From assembly GCA_963820955.1 (NCBI GenBank), contig CAWGCA010000028.1, positions 1 to 49,622 on the forward strand: a DNA stretch of 49,622 nt, in the 5' to 3' direction. The position numbers and the translations under genes are program-made. This DNA is from CAWGCA01 sp963820955 (lineage in GTDB: Bacteria; Pseudomonadota; Gammaproteobacteria; Chromatiales; Chromatiaceae). Below the pieces are notes generated by a model that had not been told where the DNA came from, did no database searches, and saw only the letters and a list, made by a program, of their open reading frames with translations. Shown here piece by piece: positions 9,864-18,961 of this stretch; position 1 is the first letter of the stretch, and every line of letters begins with the position of its first letter.

Positions 9864-10673
9864 ATGGGCGATGCGAGATTCGAGACAGTCTTATGCGATA
9901 CGGCGGAGTCGCGAAGTATTCACTATAAAGTCCGTTATCAGGTGTATTGCAGGGAGACAGGTTTCGAAGATCCGACAGGGTTTTCAGACGGTAAAGAAAA
10001 AGATATTCACGATGGGAATTCTGTTCACTTCGCAGTTCGAGACCCAGCTAATGGTCGTTGGGTAGCGGCAATGCGCTTGGTGCTTGGTCGCGGAGGGTGC
10101 ATGCCCTCCGAGCAAATGTGCAATCTGGTTCCGGTTTCGGAAGATCCTGCTCAGAGAAGTAATGTGGTGGAGTTTTCCCGGCTTTGTGTGGTTGAGAGTC
10201 ACCGTCGTCACAACAGAGATCGAAGCCAGGTGAAGATCATCGATGGTCAATCTGGGAAAGTCAGCGCGACGGTGCCACACCCCAAATACCCGGAGATCTT
10301 GCTTGGTTTTATTCGTGCGGTATTTGCTTGGTCGAGAGAAAACGAAGTAAGTCATTGCTACTTTTTAATAAATCGTGCGCTCGCTCGCACACTGAAAAGG
10401 CTTAATCTTAAATTGGACCAGGTGGGTGACAGTTGCGAACATCGGGGGACCAGGACGCCGTATGTGGTGAATCTCAGGGTTTCAGAACAGCGAATGCTGG
10501 AAAAACTGTCAGTTTTCAGAGAGTTGAATTCGCATGGTAGGCCATATGCTTGCTTCTCAGAGTGTGAAAGCGCGACTGCAGAAGGGTATGGCGCTATTTC
10601 TGAGTTACACACAGCTACATATCCAAAACCGGGTAGTTTTGTTTCCGGGGACCAGGTACTGCTTGCCCGATAA
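9864..10673 (+). CDS. PEP-CTERM/exosortase-associated acyltransferase (AHL-synthase-like)
   Basis: 269 residues starting at an ATG with TTTGGAGG eight bases upstream. The N-terminal IHYKVRYQVYCRETGFEDP, the central GRWVAAMRLVLG and VVEFSRLCVVESHRR are the conserved segments of the GNAT-like family found with exosortases, which is distantly related to LuxI-type autoinducer synthases. It probably transfers an acyl group from acyl-ACP or acyl-CoA to an unknown acceptor. No LuxR-type receptor is nearby, so signalling is not implied. It belongs functionally with prsT and the PEP-CTERM gene, from which it is separated by the IS insertion. Confidence 0.85.
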   Translation: MGDARFETVLCDTAESRSIHYKVRYQVYCRETGFEDPTGFSDGKEKDIHDGNSVHFAVRDPANGRWVAAMRLVLGRGGCMPSEQMCNLVPVSEDPAQRSNVVEFSRLCVVESHRRHNRDRSQVKIIDGQSGKVSATVPHPKYPEILLGFIRAVFAWSRENEVSHCYFLINRALARTLKRLNLKLDQVGDSCEHRGTRTPYVVNLRVSEQRMLEKLSVFRELNSHGRPYACFSECESATAEGYGAISELHTATYPKPGSFVSGDQVLLAR

Positions 10674-11208
10674 AAAAATAACTTTATGTCTAATCGCTGC
10701 GATCTGATCTGACAATTGCCGGGTTATCAGGAGTCTCTGTCAGGTCTGGTTCAAGCTACACTTTCCCTTCCAGGTTCGTTTTCCGTCTTCCAGCGTGCCC
10801 GGTGGTTTTCTGCCACGACATATCTTTCACCGACGCGTACGCTATTTACATGAAGCACAACCCTAGCAATCCAAGTCGGATTGTACGCGCTCCAGGTCGA
10901 TGCAGACCTTTATTTCCTGAAAGCGGTCGGTTAGAACTCATGGATGACTGATTTATGGAGTCGCTCACAAATATCGTTGCTCTGGGGTGATTTCGCCTTG
11001 GTCTTGGAATGTTCGATGTCGTTGAGGGCAAAGTTTTACCGCCGACAACCGCGTTACGCCTCGTTGTCTATCTATCTCCGCAGTCTACAGGCAATCTAAA
11101 CCCGAGAAATTCTGCGATTCTGCAAGCTGTCAGGATTCTTTACAACGAATGCTCAACAGTTGCTGAGGTATCGTTTTATTTCATTGATTTATAAAGAAAA
11201 ATTTAATC
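10674..11208. other. Spacer before the giant gene
   Basis: About 535 bases without a recognisable gene. Short ORFs are present on both strands (for example + 11009-11194), but none has homology I recognise or a ribosome binding site. Enhancer sites for the sigma-54 promoter at 11209 would be expected here. Confidence 0.4.
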
Positions 11209-11224
11209 TGGCATAGAAACTGCC
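11209..11224 (+). promoter_or_regulatory. Sigma-54 (RpoN) -24/-12 promoter
   Basis: TGGCATAGAAACTGCC fits TGGCAY-N-N4-YTGC with the GG and GC exactly 12 apart. It lies 50 bases before the start of the giant secreted protein, in the same arrangement as the element at 3311 upstream of the paralogous PEP-CTERM gene. Confidence 0.65.
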
Positions 11225-11273
11225 TATTAACCCCTGTTAAATTCTGGTTATTCGATGGACGAGGCGAAAGGGG

Positions 11274-14200
11274 ATGAAAAGACAATTCAAATTTATTGTA
11301 GTGACGACTGCAATGCTTTTTGGTGCGGCTACATCCATGGCTAGAGCTGAAATACCATGGTTTCACGGTGTGCTGAATCAGGCATCTGACAATGCGGCTG
11401 GTTATCTGATAAACCACGACGGGGGCGATGACACCACTATCGACAAATGGGATCGTTTGCGGGGTTTCTGGCGCTTTGAGACGATTGAAAATTTGTCCAA
11501 TGATGAGAGAGTCTTCCTGACCTCGCCGGATCAGCCCACGGAATTGACAGCCGTATATGATGTCACGGTCGCTTCCAAGGACTGTGCTAAACATTCTACC
11601 TCAGGTGACGAAACAAGCCCATGTATTGAATGGGAAATTACCTTCGCGGCCACGCTTAATGCGGATCTGGGTCCGGGACTCGTACCGGCCGGTACCGTGC
11701 TGCGGTTTTACGAGGATTCGGCAAAGGATTACACCCGGCTCCTCGGCGAAGGGGAGGAGGATGACGGTGACGAAAATCTAATAGGGGCGGATTTGGGATC
11801 AGGACCCTTCGCCACGGAGGAGCAACTGGGTACCAGCGCCACGGGCGGCGAGGCGTATTGGGATTTCGGGTTCAGCGGGGCATCCAGCGGAGAGGGATGG
11901 GTTTATACGGGCCCCGAGGATGTACTAAACGATATCAGGAATACGACCCCTCCTAGTATTGTGGCGAAAAGTAACTTCGGCCTCACTCTGCTAAATAATT
12001 ACTCAGGGCCGTTATTGGGCCAGGTGGATTCTTTAGATTTCGGGCCAACCGATCTGAACGGCAGTTTCTCTTTCTTGGGTGTCTCTGGCGTGAACACACC
12101 CTACGACCACTTCGGTAACGTAGATGTGACCTTAATGCCGTTGGGCGCGGCCCTGGGCGACTACCTGTGGGAAGACCGCAACCAGAACGGCATTCAGGAC
12201 GAGCCGGCGGATGCGGGCATCAACGGGCAGAACGTCTTCCTGCTCGACTGCGACCTCAGCCAGGTCGCCGTCACGGTAACGGCTGACGATGCGGCGGGGA
12301 ATCCTGGGTATTACCTGTTCGACAATTTGGCTCCCGGCTGCTATGTCGTGGAGTTCACCAAGCCCGCCGGCTTCGTGTTCACCGATCCCAATGTGGGTGA
12401 CGATGCGCTGGACAGCGATGCCGACCCCGGCACGGGCCGCACCGACCCGATCACACTGCTGTCCGGCGACGAAGACCTGACCTGGGACGCCGGTGTCTAC
12501 CTGCCGCTCGAGCCCAAGCTCGGCGACTACGTCTGGGAGGATCTGAACGGTGACGGCGAGCAGGACCCCAACGAGCCGGGGATCAACGGGGCGACTGTCG
12601 AGCTCTACGATTGCGCCGGTAACTTCATAACGAGCACCCTGACCGCGAACGACATCAACGGCAACCCGGGCTATTACCTCTTCGAGTCGCCGGACGTCGT
12701 AGTGGGCGGATGCTACCAGGTCCAGTTCATCGAGCCAGTCAATTACTGTGAAGGCGTCGTGTTCACCGAGCGCCAGGCGGCCGGTATCGACCCGGCCCTG
12801 GACAGCGACGCACCCCTGTCCGATCCGGTGTCGCTGACGTCCGCCAACCCGGTCGACCTGACCGTCGACGCCGGCGTGCTCTGCCCGGCGGCCCTGGGCG
12901 ATTATGTGTGGCAGGACCTGGACCGCAACGGCATCCAGGACGACGGTGAAACCGGCATCAACGGCGTGACCGTACAGCTGTTGGACTGCGAGGGTACCGT
13001 CCTCCAGGCCACCACCACCTTCTCCGGCGGCCCGAACGATCAGTCCGCTGATCAGAACGGATACTACGAGTTCACGGGGCTCTTGCCCGGCTGCTACGCT
13101 GTGGGTTTCACTGCGCCCGCGGACTTCGTGTTCACCGATCCCAATGTGGGTGACGATGCGCTGGACAGCGACGCCGACCCGGGCACCGGGGAGACCGGCC
13201 CCATCGACCTGGCGTCGGGCGAAACAAATCCAACCATCGACGCCGGGGTATACGAGCCGATCGAGCCCCAGCTCGGCGACTACGTCTGGGAGGACTTGAA
13301 CGCCGACGGTGAGCAGGACCCCAACGAGCCGGGGATCAACGGCGCGACCGTCAACCTCTACGACTGCACCGGTACGCTCATCGCGACCACCACCACCGCC
13401 GCCGACGCGGGTGGCAACCCGGGCTACTACCTCTTCGAGTCGCCCGATGTTGTGGTGGGCGGCTGCTACGAGGTGCAGTTCATTGAGCCCGTTGCATATT
13501 GCGAGGACGCGGTGTTCACCGAGCGCCAGGCGCCCGGCGTCGCCCCGGCCCTGGACAGCGACGCACCCCAGAGTGATCAGGTTTCGCTGACGTCCGCCAA
13601 CCCGGTCGACCTGACCATCGACGCCGGCGTGCTCTGCCCGGCAGGCCTGGGCGACTATGTCTGGGAGGACTTGAACCGCGACGGTATCCAGAACGAACCT
13701 GAGAGCGCCGGTGTTAACGGCGTCACCGTCGATCTGCTGGACCCGGGTCCGGACGGGCTCTGTGACACGGGCGACGAGTTCCTGGCCGATACGGCCCCCA
13801 CGCCCAATACCACGGTCACGGCGGACGACCTCGCCGGTAATCCGGGCTACTATCAGTTCTTCCCGCTGGATGCCGGCTCCTTCTGCGTGCGGGTGGTGAA
13901 GCCAGACGGCTTCGAATGCACCCTGCCCAACGAGGGTCCGCTGCAGCCGAGCCCGATCGACAGCGACGTGATACCGACCGCGCCGTCTGTCGCCACCTGT
14001 CAGACCAAGGACCCGGTGGAAGACCCGATCGAGCTGTCCTCAGGTGAGTTTGATTCCAGCTGGGATGCGGGTATCTATGCGCCTGCCGAGCTGGGCGACT
14101 ACATCTGGAACGACTTGAACGCCAATGGCATCCAGGATGATGGTGAGACGGGCATCAACGGCGTGACCGTGAGGCTTCAGAGCTGTGAAGGCGTTGAACT

Positions 14201-17200
14201 CCAGACCACCACGACCTTCGCAGGCGGGCCGAATGACCAGTCTGCGGACGTGAACGGCTATTACGAGTTCACCGAACTGGCGCCCGGCTGCTACCAGGTG
14301 ACCTTCGATACCCCCGCGGGTTTCGTGGTGAGCCCGCGCCAGCAGGGCACGGATCCGGCGCTGGACAGCGACGGGACGTTAAGTGACCCGGTGACCCTGG
14401 TCTCCGGGGAGCGCAACGCGACTATCGACGCCGGCTTCTATCAGTCAGGCTCCCTGGGTGACTACGTTTGGAACGACCTCAACGCCGACGGTATCCAGAA
14501 CGACGGCGAGACCGGCATCAACGGCGTGACCGTTAAGCTTCTGAGCTGTGAAGGCGTTGAGCTGGAAACGACCACTACCTTTGACGGCGGGCCCAACGAC
14601 CAATCTGATGACCCAAACGGCTTCTACGAGTTCACCGGGCTAGAACCCGGCTGCTATAAGGTGGCCTTTGATAGCCCGGCCGGCTTCCTCGTGAGCCCGC
14701 GCCAGCAGGGCACGGACCCGGCGCTGGACAGCGACGGTACGCTCAGCGACGAGGTGACCCTGGTCTCTGGTGAGCGCAACGCGACCATCGATGCCGGCTT
14801 CTTCCAGCCGCGAGCCGGCCTGGGCGACTACGTCTGGGAGGATCTGAATGCCGACGGTATCCAGAACGACGGTAACACCGGCATCAACGGCGTGAATGTG
14901 CAGCTGCTGAATTGCACCACGGGAGCGGTGTTGGATACAACGACTACCTCGGCGGGCGGGCCGAACGACCAGTCCGGTGACGTGAATGGTTACTACCAGT
15001 TTACTGGCCTGGTACCGGGCTGTTATCAGGTTGCGTTCGTCAATCCAGACCCGATTGGTGATGACGCCTACCAGTTCAGCCCGCGTCAGCAGGGCGGAAA
15101 CCCGGCGCTCGACAGCGACGGCCCCCTGTCCGACCAGGTGGTGCTCGCCCCCGGCGAGTTCAACCCGACCATCGACACGGGTCTGTACCGTCTTGGATCG
15201 ATCCACGTCTTTGGCTTCCTGGACGTTGACGGCGACGGCATCCAGGACAGCGACGAGGACGCCTTCCCGGACGATCCGGGCAAGACCTTCGAGCTACTGG
15301 ACGCGGACGGAGCGGTCATCAACACCCAGATCACGGTCAGCGGTGAGGCGGGCTTCGTGGCGCTGCTGCCCGGCACCTACACGGTGCGCGAGAACCCGAT
15401 CCCGGACGGCTACAGCCTGACCACACTGCCCAACGAGCGTACCTACACCATCGTCAGCGGCGAGGAGCTGGTGTACGAGCCCGGTGCGGCGGATCTGCCG
15501 CAGGACGACCAGCGCTTCGAGACCAACTTGAGGGACGAGCTCAAGTGGGGCAATGTCGAGCTGGCGGCCCTGGGCGACTACGTCTGGGAGGATCTGGACG
15601 CCGACGGCATCCAGGACGACGGTAACGAAGGCATCAACGGCGTGACGGTGCGGCTGCTCAGCTGCGCGGGCGTCGAGCTGCGAACCACTGTAACTGGCGC
15701 CGGCGGGCCGAACGATCAGTCCGCGGATGTGAACGGTTACTACGAGTTCACGGGCCTGCTGCCCGGCTGTTACCAGGTCGCGTTCGTCAATCCGGACCCG
15801 ATCGGGGACGATGCCTACCAGTTCAGCCCACGCCAGGTCGGTGCTAACCCGGCGCTCGACAGCGACGGCCCGGTCTCCAATCCGATCAACCTGATTGCGG
15901 GTGAGCGGAATCCGACCATCGACGCCGGTCTGTACCGTCTTGGATCGATCCACGTCTTTGGCTTCCTGGACATCGACGGTGATGGCATCCAGGACAGCGG
16001 TGAGGGGGCCTTCCCGGACGATCCGGGCAAGACTTTTGTGCTGGTGGGCCCGGGTGATACCCAAACCCAGACCACGGTCAGAGGCGAGGCGGGCTTCGTC
16101 TCCCTGCTGCCGGGCACCTACACGGTGCGCGAGAACCCGATCCCGGACGGCTACAGCCTGACCACACTGCCCAACGAGCGTAGCTACACCATCGTCAGCG
16201 GCCAGGAACTGGTGTACCAGCCCGGCGCGGCGGATCTGCCGCAGGACGACCAGCGCTTCGAGACCGTCCTGGGCGACGAGCTCAAGTGGGGCAACACCCT
16301 GAATCCGGTGTGCGATGTCGTGGTCGAGAAGACCTGTGCCATTCTCCCGCCACAGGTCTCGGAGGGCACCTGCGAGAAACCCATCGACGTGCTGACCTTG
16401 GAGTATGCCGCGATCCAGACCGGGGGCAAGCTGATTGACTCCGTTGATTGGTACGCGGGCGACGTGGGCAGCACCTTGATCGGCACGACGGGTGCCATCG
16501 CCGACGGTGAGGTCTTCGATTTCAGCGGCTTCGACGGCTCGCCGAACGATGTGCAGATGCTCATCACCTTCGATGATGGGAGCCAGGTGATCTCCGAATT
16601 CCACCGGTCCTGCTCTGATCCCCAGATGGACGGTCCGGAGGACTGCGGCACCCTGGAAGGTGACGGCAAGTCCAATGATCTGTCGGAAGGCAACATCTGG
16701 CTGTTCCGCGGGACCGACGGTCCCAACGGCGGAATCACCTGTGCGCTGCCGATCACCGATCCGGTGTTCCCGACCGAGCCCTTACTCTGCGAGTACACCG
16801 CGGAGCCCGAGGCGGCGATCTGCGACGACGTCAAGCCCATCGACGGCCTGGTGATGCAGTGGAACGGCGAGGTCAACGTGGACATCATCGCCTATGACGG
16901 CGACGTCGGCGACGCTGTGCTTGCCGAGTTCGAGGACGTGAGCCCGGGCGAATACGTCACCGTGACCGGCATGGACGGCAGCCCGAACGATCAGCAGTGG
17001 GCCATCTTCGAGCACGCGCCCGGCGATGCGCTCGGCGCCCCGGTCGGCACCTCCGAGTTCCATATCTCCTGCTCGGACGACGACATGGACGGCTTGGAGG
17101 ACTGCCCGTTGCCGCAGGGTGACGGCAAGTCCAACGACCCGGACCTGATCAACCAGTGGGGCTTCGGCGGCATGATCGGGGAGACCGGCTCGCTGTTCTG

Positions 17201-18638
17201 CCCCGGGGTACCGGGCGGTTCGGACAGCGTGGATGTCATCTACGGCTATCGCGTGACCAACCCGAACGCCGAGGAGATCATCGCACAGATCTCCGACGTG
17301 AAGCTGGGTATCAGCCAGACCGAGCCCATCGCGGCGAACGACTTCCTGGAGATCGTGGTCGGACCGGTCAGCGTGCTGCCGGATGAAGGTGATGACGGTA
17401 ACCTTTTCGTCAATACCGTGGTGGTGACGGCGGAGACCGGCTCGGGTGCCAGCTGCGACGCCTCCGATTCGGTGACGGTGCAGCGCAACGAGCCGCTGGT
17501 ACCGGTGGCCTGCAGCGACATCGACCCGATCACCGCCGTGTCGCTGGTGTGGGACGGTGACGTGGCGGTCGACATCGTCATGGAGTCTGGCGAGGAGTTC
17601 AAGAATGTCCTGCCCGGCAACCAGATCACCTTCCAGGAGGCGGACACCGGCAACGACGTGCTGATGGACATCTATCTGGCGGGTACCACCCAGTTGCTCG
17701 GGAGCTCGGAGTTCCACGTGTCCTGCTCGGACGACAACATGAACGGCACCGAGGACTGCGGCACCAACCAGGGTAACGGCAAAGGCGACGATGGCAGTCT
17801 GATCAACGACTGGCTGTTCGACGGCATGACCGGCGTCAGCGGCTCCTTCGCCTGCGAACTGCCCAGCACCGGTGTAGTCGATCCGGCGCCGCTGTTCATC
17901 GAGGGTGCCGAGGTTGCTGACCTCAAGGACCTCAAGAAGGTGAAGTGGGACCTCACCAACAACACCTTCGAGGATGCCTACATCACCAACCTGTATATCA
18001 ACTGGCCGGCCGCGCACGACCAGTTGAAGAAGGTGAAGCTAGGCGGTGATGAGTTCGCCAAGGATGTCTTCGATGGGACGCCACCGACCAATCTGCCGGC
18101 GGAAGACCCGTTCGAGGACGACATCAAGAAGCGGACCCTGCCGGCGGGTGCCACCGAGACCCTGGAAATCGAGTTCACGGTCGAGGTGCCTTTCCGCGAA
18201 CTGAGCGACTTCGAGATCGTGGTCGAGTTCAGCAACGGTCAGACGGTGACCTTCACTCCTGCTGCGGGTGAAGTGGAAGGCGCGGCGACGCTCGATCTGA
18301 ATGACAACAAGAAGGTGAAGTGGGACCTCACCAACAACACCTACGGTGATGTCTTCATCGAGTCGCTCACCATCGACTGGCCGGTGCAAAGCGGCCAGGA
18401 GCTGAAGAAGGTGAAGCTGGACGGGGACGAGTTTGCCAAGGACGTGTTCGATGGCACCCCGCCGACCAACCTGCCGGCCGAGGACCCGTTCGAGGCCGAC
18501 ATCAACCGGCGGACGCTGGAGATCGGGGCAACGGAGACGCTGGAGATCGAGTTCACCCAGGATCGGGTGAGCGACAGCAGTTATGGTATCTGGGTGACCT
18601 TCAGCAACGGCGATGTCGTGAGCATCTCGGTGCCATAA
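11274..18638 (+). CDS. Giant secreted SdrD-like repeat protein with PEP-CTERM-paralogue head
   Basis: 2454 residues. A signal peptide ends near residue 26 (TSMARAE). Residues 27-290 are paralogous to the PEP-CTERM protein at 3392: both have a Q-x-SDN-x-A-x-YLIN motif, a DTT-x-D-x-x-DRL motif and a final GVNTP-x-D-x-F-x-NVD-x-T. Instead of the sorting tail the protein then enters nine SdrD-B-like repeats (LGDYVWEDLNxDGIQ, GINGVTV) and two variant repeats (SIHVFGFLDxDGDGIQ), up to about residue 1675. Three Cys-containing repeats (SEFHxSCSD, GDGKSND) follow to about 2200, and two C-terminal copies with KKVKWDLTNNT complete the protein. Asp/Asn-rich loops suggest calcium binding. There is no PEP-CTERM, LPXTG or RTX signal at the end. 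The start has AAAGGGG just before ATG. A surface or matrix adhesin is likely; the anchoring is unknown. Confidence 0.85.
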   Translation: MKRQFKFIVVTTAMLFGAATSMARAEIPWFHGVLNQASDNAAGYLINHDGGDDTTIDKWDRLRGFWRFETIENLSNDERVFLTSPDQPTELTAVYDVTVASKDCAKHSTSGDETSPCIEWEITFAATLNADLGPGLVPAGTVLRFYEDSAKDYTRLLGEGEEDDGDENLIGADLGSGPFATEEQLGTSATGGEAYWDFGFSGASSGEGWVYTGPEDVLNDIRNTTPPSIVAKSNFGLTLLNNYSGPLLGQVDSLDFGPTDLNGSFSFLGVSGVNTPYDHFGNVDVTLMPLGAALGDYLWEDRNQNGIQDEPADAGINGQNVFLLDCDLSQVAVTVTADDAAGNPGYYLFDNLAPGCYVVEFTKPAGFVFTDPNVGDDALDSDADPGTGRTDPITLLSGDEDLTWDAGVYLPLEPKLGDYVWEDLNGDGEQDPNEPGINGATVELYDCAGNFITSTLTANDINGNPGYYLFESPDVVVGGCYQVQFIEPVNYCEGVVFTERQAAGIDPALDSDAPLSDPVSLTSANPVDLTVDAGVLCPAALGDYVWQDLDRNGIQDDGETGINGVTVQLLDCEGTVLQATTTFSGGPNDQSADQNGYYEFTGLLPGCYAVGFTAPADFVFTDPNVGDDALDSDADPGTGETGPIDLASGETNPTIDAGVYEPIEPQLGDYVWEDLNADGEQDPNEPGINGATVNLYDCTGTLIATTTTAADAGGNPGYYLFESPDVVVGGCYEVQFIEPVAYCEDAVFTERQAPGVAPALDSDAPQSDQVSLTSANPVDLTIDAGVLCPAGLGDYVWEDLNRDGIQNEPESAGVNGVTVDLLDPGPDGLCDTGDEFLADTAPTPNTTVTADDLAGNPGYYQFFPLDAGSFCVRVVKPDGFECTLPNEGPLQPSPIDSDVIPTAPSVATCQTKDPVEDPIELSSGEFDSSWDAGIYAPAELGDYIWNDLNANGIQDDGETGINGVTVRLQSCEGVELQTTTTFAGGPNDQSADVNGYYEFTELAPGCYQVTFDTPAGFVVSPRQQGTDPALDSDGTLSDPVTLVSGERNATIDAGFYQSGSLGDYVWNDLNADGIQNDGETGINGVTVKLLSCEGVELETTTTFDGGPNDQSDDPNGFYEFTGLEPGCYKVAFDSPAGFLVSPRQQGTDPALDSDGTLSDEVTLVSGERNATIDAGFFQPRAGLGDYVWEDLNADGIQNDGNTGINGVNVQLLNCTTGAVLDTTTTSAGGPNDQSGDVNGYYQFTGLVPGCYQVAFVNPDPIGDDAYQFSPRQQGGNPALDSDGPLSDQVVLAPGEFNPTIDTGLYRLGSIHVFGFLDVDGDGIQDSDEDAFPDDPGKTFELLDADGAVINTQITVSGEAGFVALLPGTYTVRENPIPDGYSLTTLPNERTYTIVSGEELVYEPGAADLPQDDQRFETNLRDELKWGNVELAALGDYVWEDLDADGIQDDGNEGINGVTVRLLSCAGVELRTTVTGAGGPNDQSADVNGYYEFTGLLPGCYQVAFVNPDPIGDDAYQFSPRQVGANPALDSDGPVSNPINLIAGERNPTIDAGLYRLGSIHVFGFLDIDGDGIQDSGEGAFPDDPGKTFVLVGPGDTQTQTTVRGEAGFVSLLPGTYTVRENPIPDGYSLTTLPNERSYTIVSGQELVYQPGAADLPQDDQRFETVLGDELKWGNTLNPVCDVVVEKTCAILPPQVSEGTCEKPIDVLTLEYAAIQTGGKLIDSVDWYAGDVGSTLIGTTGAIADGEVFDFSGFDGSPNDVQMLITFDDGSQVISEFHRSCSDPQMDGPEDCGTLEGDGKSNDLSEGNIWLFRGTDGPNGGITCALPITDPVFPTEPLLCEYTAEPEAAICDDVKPIDGLVMQWNGEVNVDIIAYDGDVGDAVLAEFEDVSPGEYVTVTGMDGSPNDQQWAIFEHAPGDALGAPVGTSEFHISCSDDDMDGLEDCPLPQGDGKSNDPDLINQWGFGGMIGETGSLFCPGVPGGSDSVDVIYGYRVTNPNAEEIIAQISDVKLGISQTEPIAANDFLEIVVGPVSVLPDEGDDGNLFVNTVVVTAETGSGASCDASDSVTVQRNEPLVPVACSDIDPITAVSLVWDGDVAVDIVMESGEEFKNVLPGNQITFQEADTGNDVLMDIYLAGTTQLLGSSEFHVSCSDDNMNGTEDCGTNQGNGKGDDGSLINDWLFDGMTGVSGSFACELPSTGVVDPAPLFIEGAEVADLKDLKKVKWDLTNNTFEDAYITNLYINWPAAHDQLKKVKLGGDEFAKDVFDGTPPTNLPAEDPFEDDIKKRTLPAGATETLEIEFTVEVPFRELSDFEIVVEFSNGQTVTFTPAAGEVEGAATLDLNDNKKVKWDLTNNTYGDVFIESLTIDWPVQSGQELKKVKLDGDEFAKDVFDGTPPTNLPAEDPFEADINRRTLEIGATETLEIEFTQDRVSDSSYGIWVTFSNGDVVSISVP
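12147..16300 (+). repeat. SdrD-B/Cna-B-like repeat array inside the giant gene
   Basis: Eleven units of about 365-440 bases. Nine start with GDYxW (nt near 12155, 12520, 12895, 13275, 13650, 14093, 14456, 14822 and 15570) and two start with SIHVFGFLD (near 15200 and 15950). Pairs of units are nearly identical at the DNA level, for example around 12890 and 14085-14820, and 15190 and 15940, which indicates recent duplication or gene conversion. Such a region is prone to recombination and to assembly collapse. Confidence 0.85.
16305..17870 (+). repeat. Three Cys-containing protein repeats in the giant gene
   Basis: Three units with the shared order CxxxxPI, an EF-rich beta region, SPNDxQ in the first two and TGNDV in the third, SEFHxSCSD, a MxGxEDC-like motif, G(D/N)GK(S/G)(N/D)D, a NxWxF(R/G/D)G motif and a closing Cys. 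Paired cysteines suggest disulfide-stabilised extracellular domains. I do not recognise a named family. Confidence 0.7.
17920..18638 (+). repeat. C-terminal tandem duplication of the giant protein
   Basis: Two copies of about 115 residues. Each begins KKVKWDLTNNT and contains the almost identical block GDEFAKDVFDGTPPTNLPAE, followed by TETLEIEF and FSNGxxV. It forms the very end of the protein and may be the secretion or attachment domain. Confidence 0.75.
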
Positions 18639-18663
18639 ACTCGCTGCAATAACCGCAAACCTG

Positions 18664-18695
18664 GACGGGCAACTTCATGTTGCCCGTCTTTTTTT
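18664..18695 (+). terminator. Rho-independent terminator of the giant gene
   Basis: Ten-base stem GACGGGCAAC/GTTGCCCGTC, loop TTCAT, then seven T. It lies 25 bases after the stop codon. Confidence 0.92.
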
Positions 18696-18756
18696 GGCAC
18701 GAACAACTACTGAGCGCTGCACAGGCCCCGTTATGAACTTGGCAATAGCATGGAAA

Positions 18757-18826
18757 TCATTCCGGCGCAGGCCGGTATCTGTTCACCATCTTGACTGAAG
18801 ATGGATACTGGTTTGCGCCAGAATGA
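18757..18826. repeat. Imperfect inverted repeat, dRS3-like
   Basis: The arm TCATTCCGGCGCAGGCCGG, extended to GTATC, pairs with an arm ending at 18826 (reverse complement TCATTCTGGCGCAAACCAG, extended to GTATC); four of 23 positions differ. It resembles short dispersed ATTCC-GGAAT repeats of other Proteobacteria. Confidence 0.6.
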
Positions 18827-18961
18827 CAAAGAGTCGGTTGTAGACTTCTGGGCTAACAGAAGTAGCGGTGGTCCTGCTTTCAGCCGTCCGCGCCGGAAAA
18901 CGATAGCGATATTCCCGGGGTACAGAAAGGGAAAGGCTGTAGTGGTGCCGCTATTTTTTTC

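Noticed and set aside
12147..16300. CRISPR-like array suggested by regularly spaced repeats
   Set aside because: Units are over 350 bases, in frame and protein-coding; they encode SdrD-like domains.
14640..18389. Long open frames on the minus strand opposite the giant gene (for example 15294-16604 and 16782-18017)
   Set aside because: They mirror the GC-rich repeat coding frame, have no start signals or recognisable families, and repeat with the same period as the plus-strand repeats.
18694..18710. TGGCACG resembling a -24 sigma-54 box
   Set aside because: No GC at the -12 position and no gene starts close downstream.
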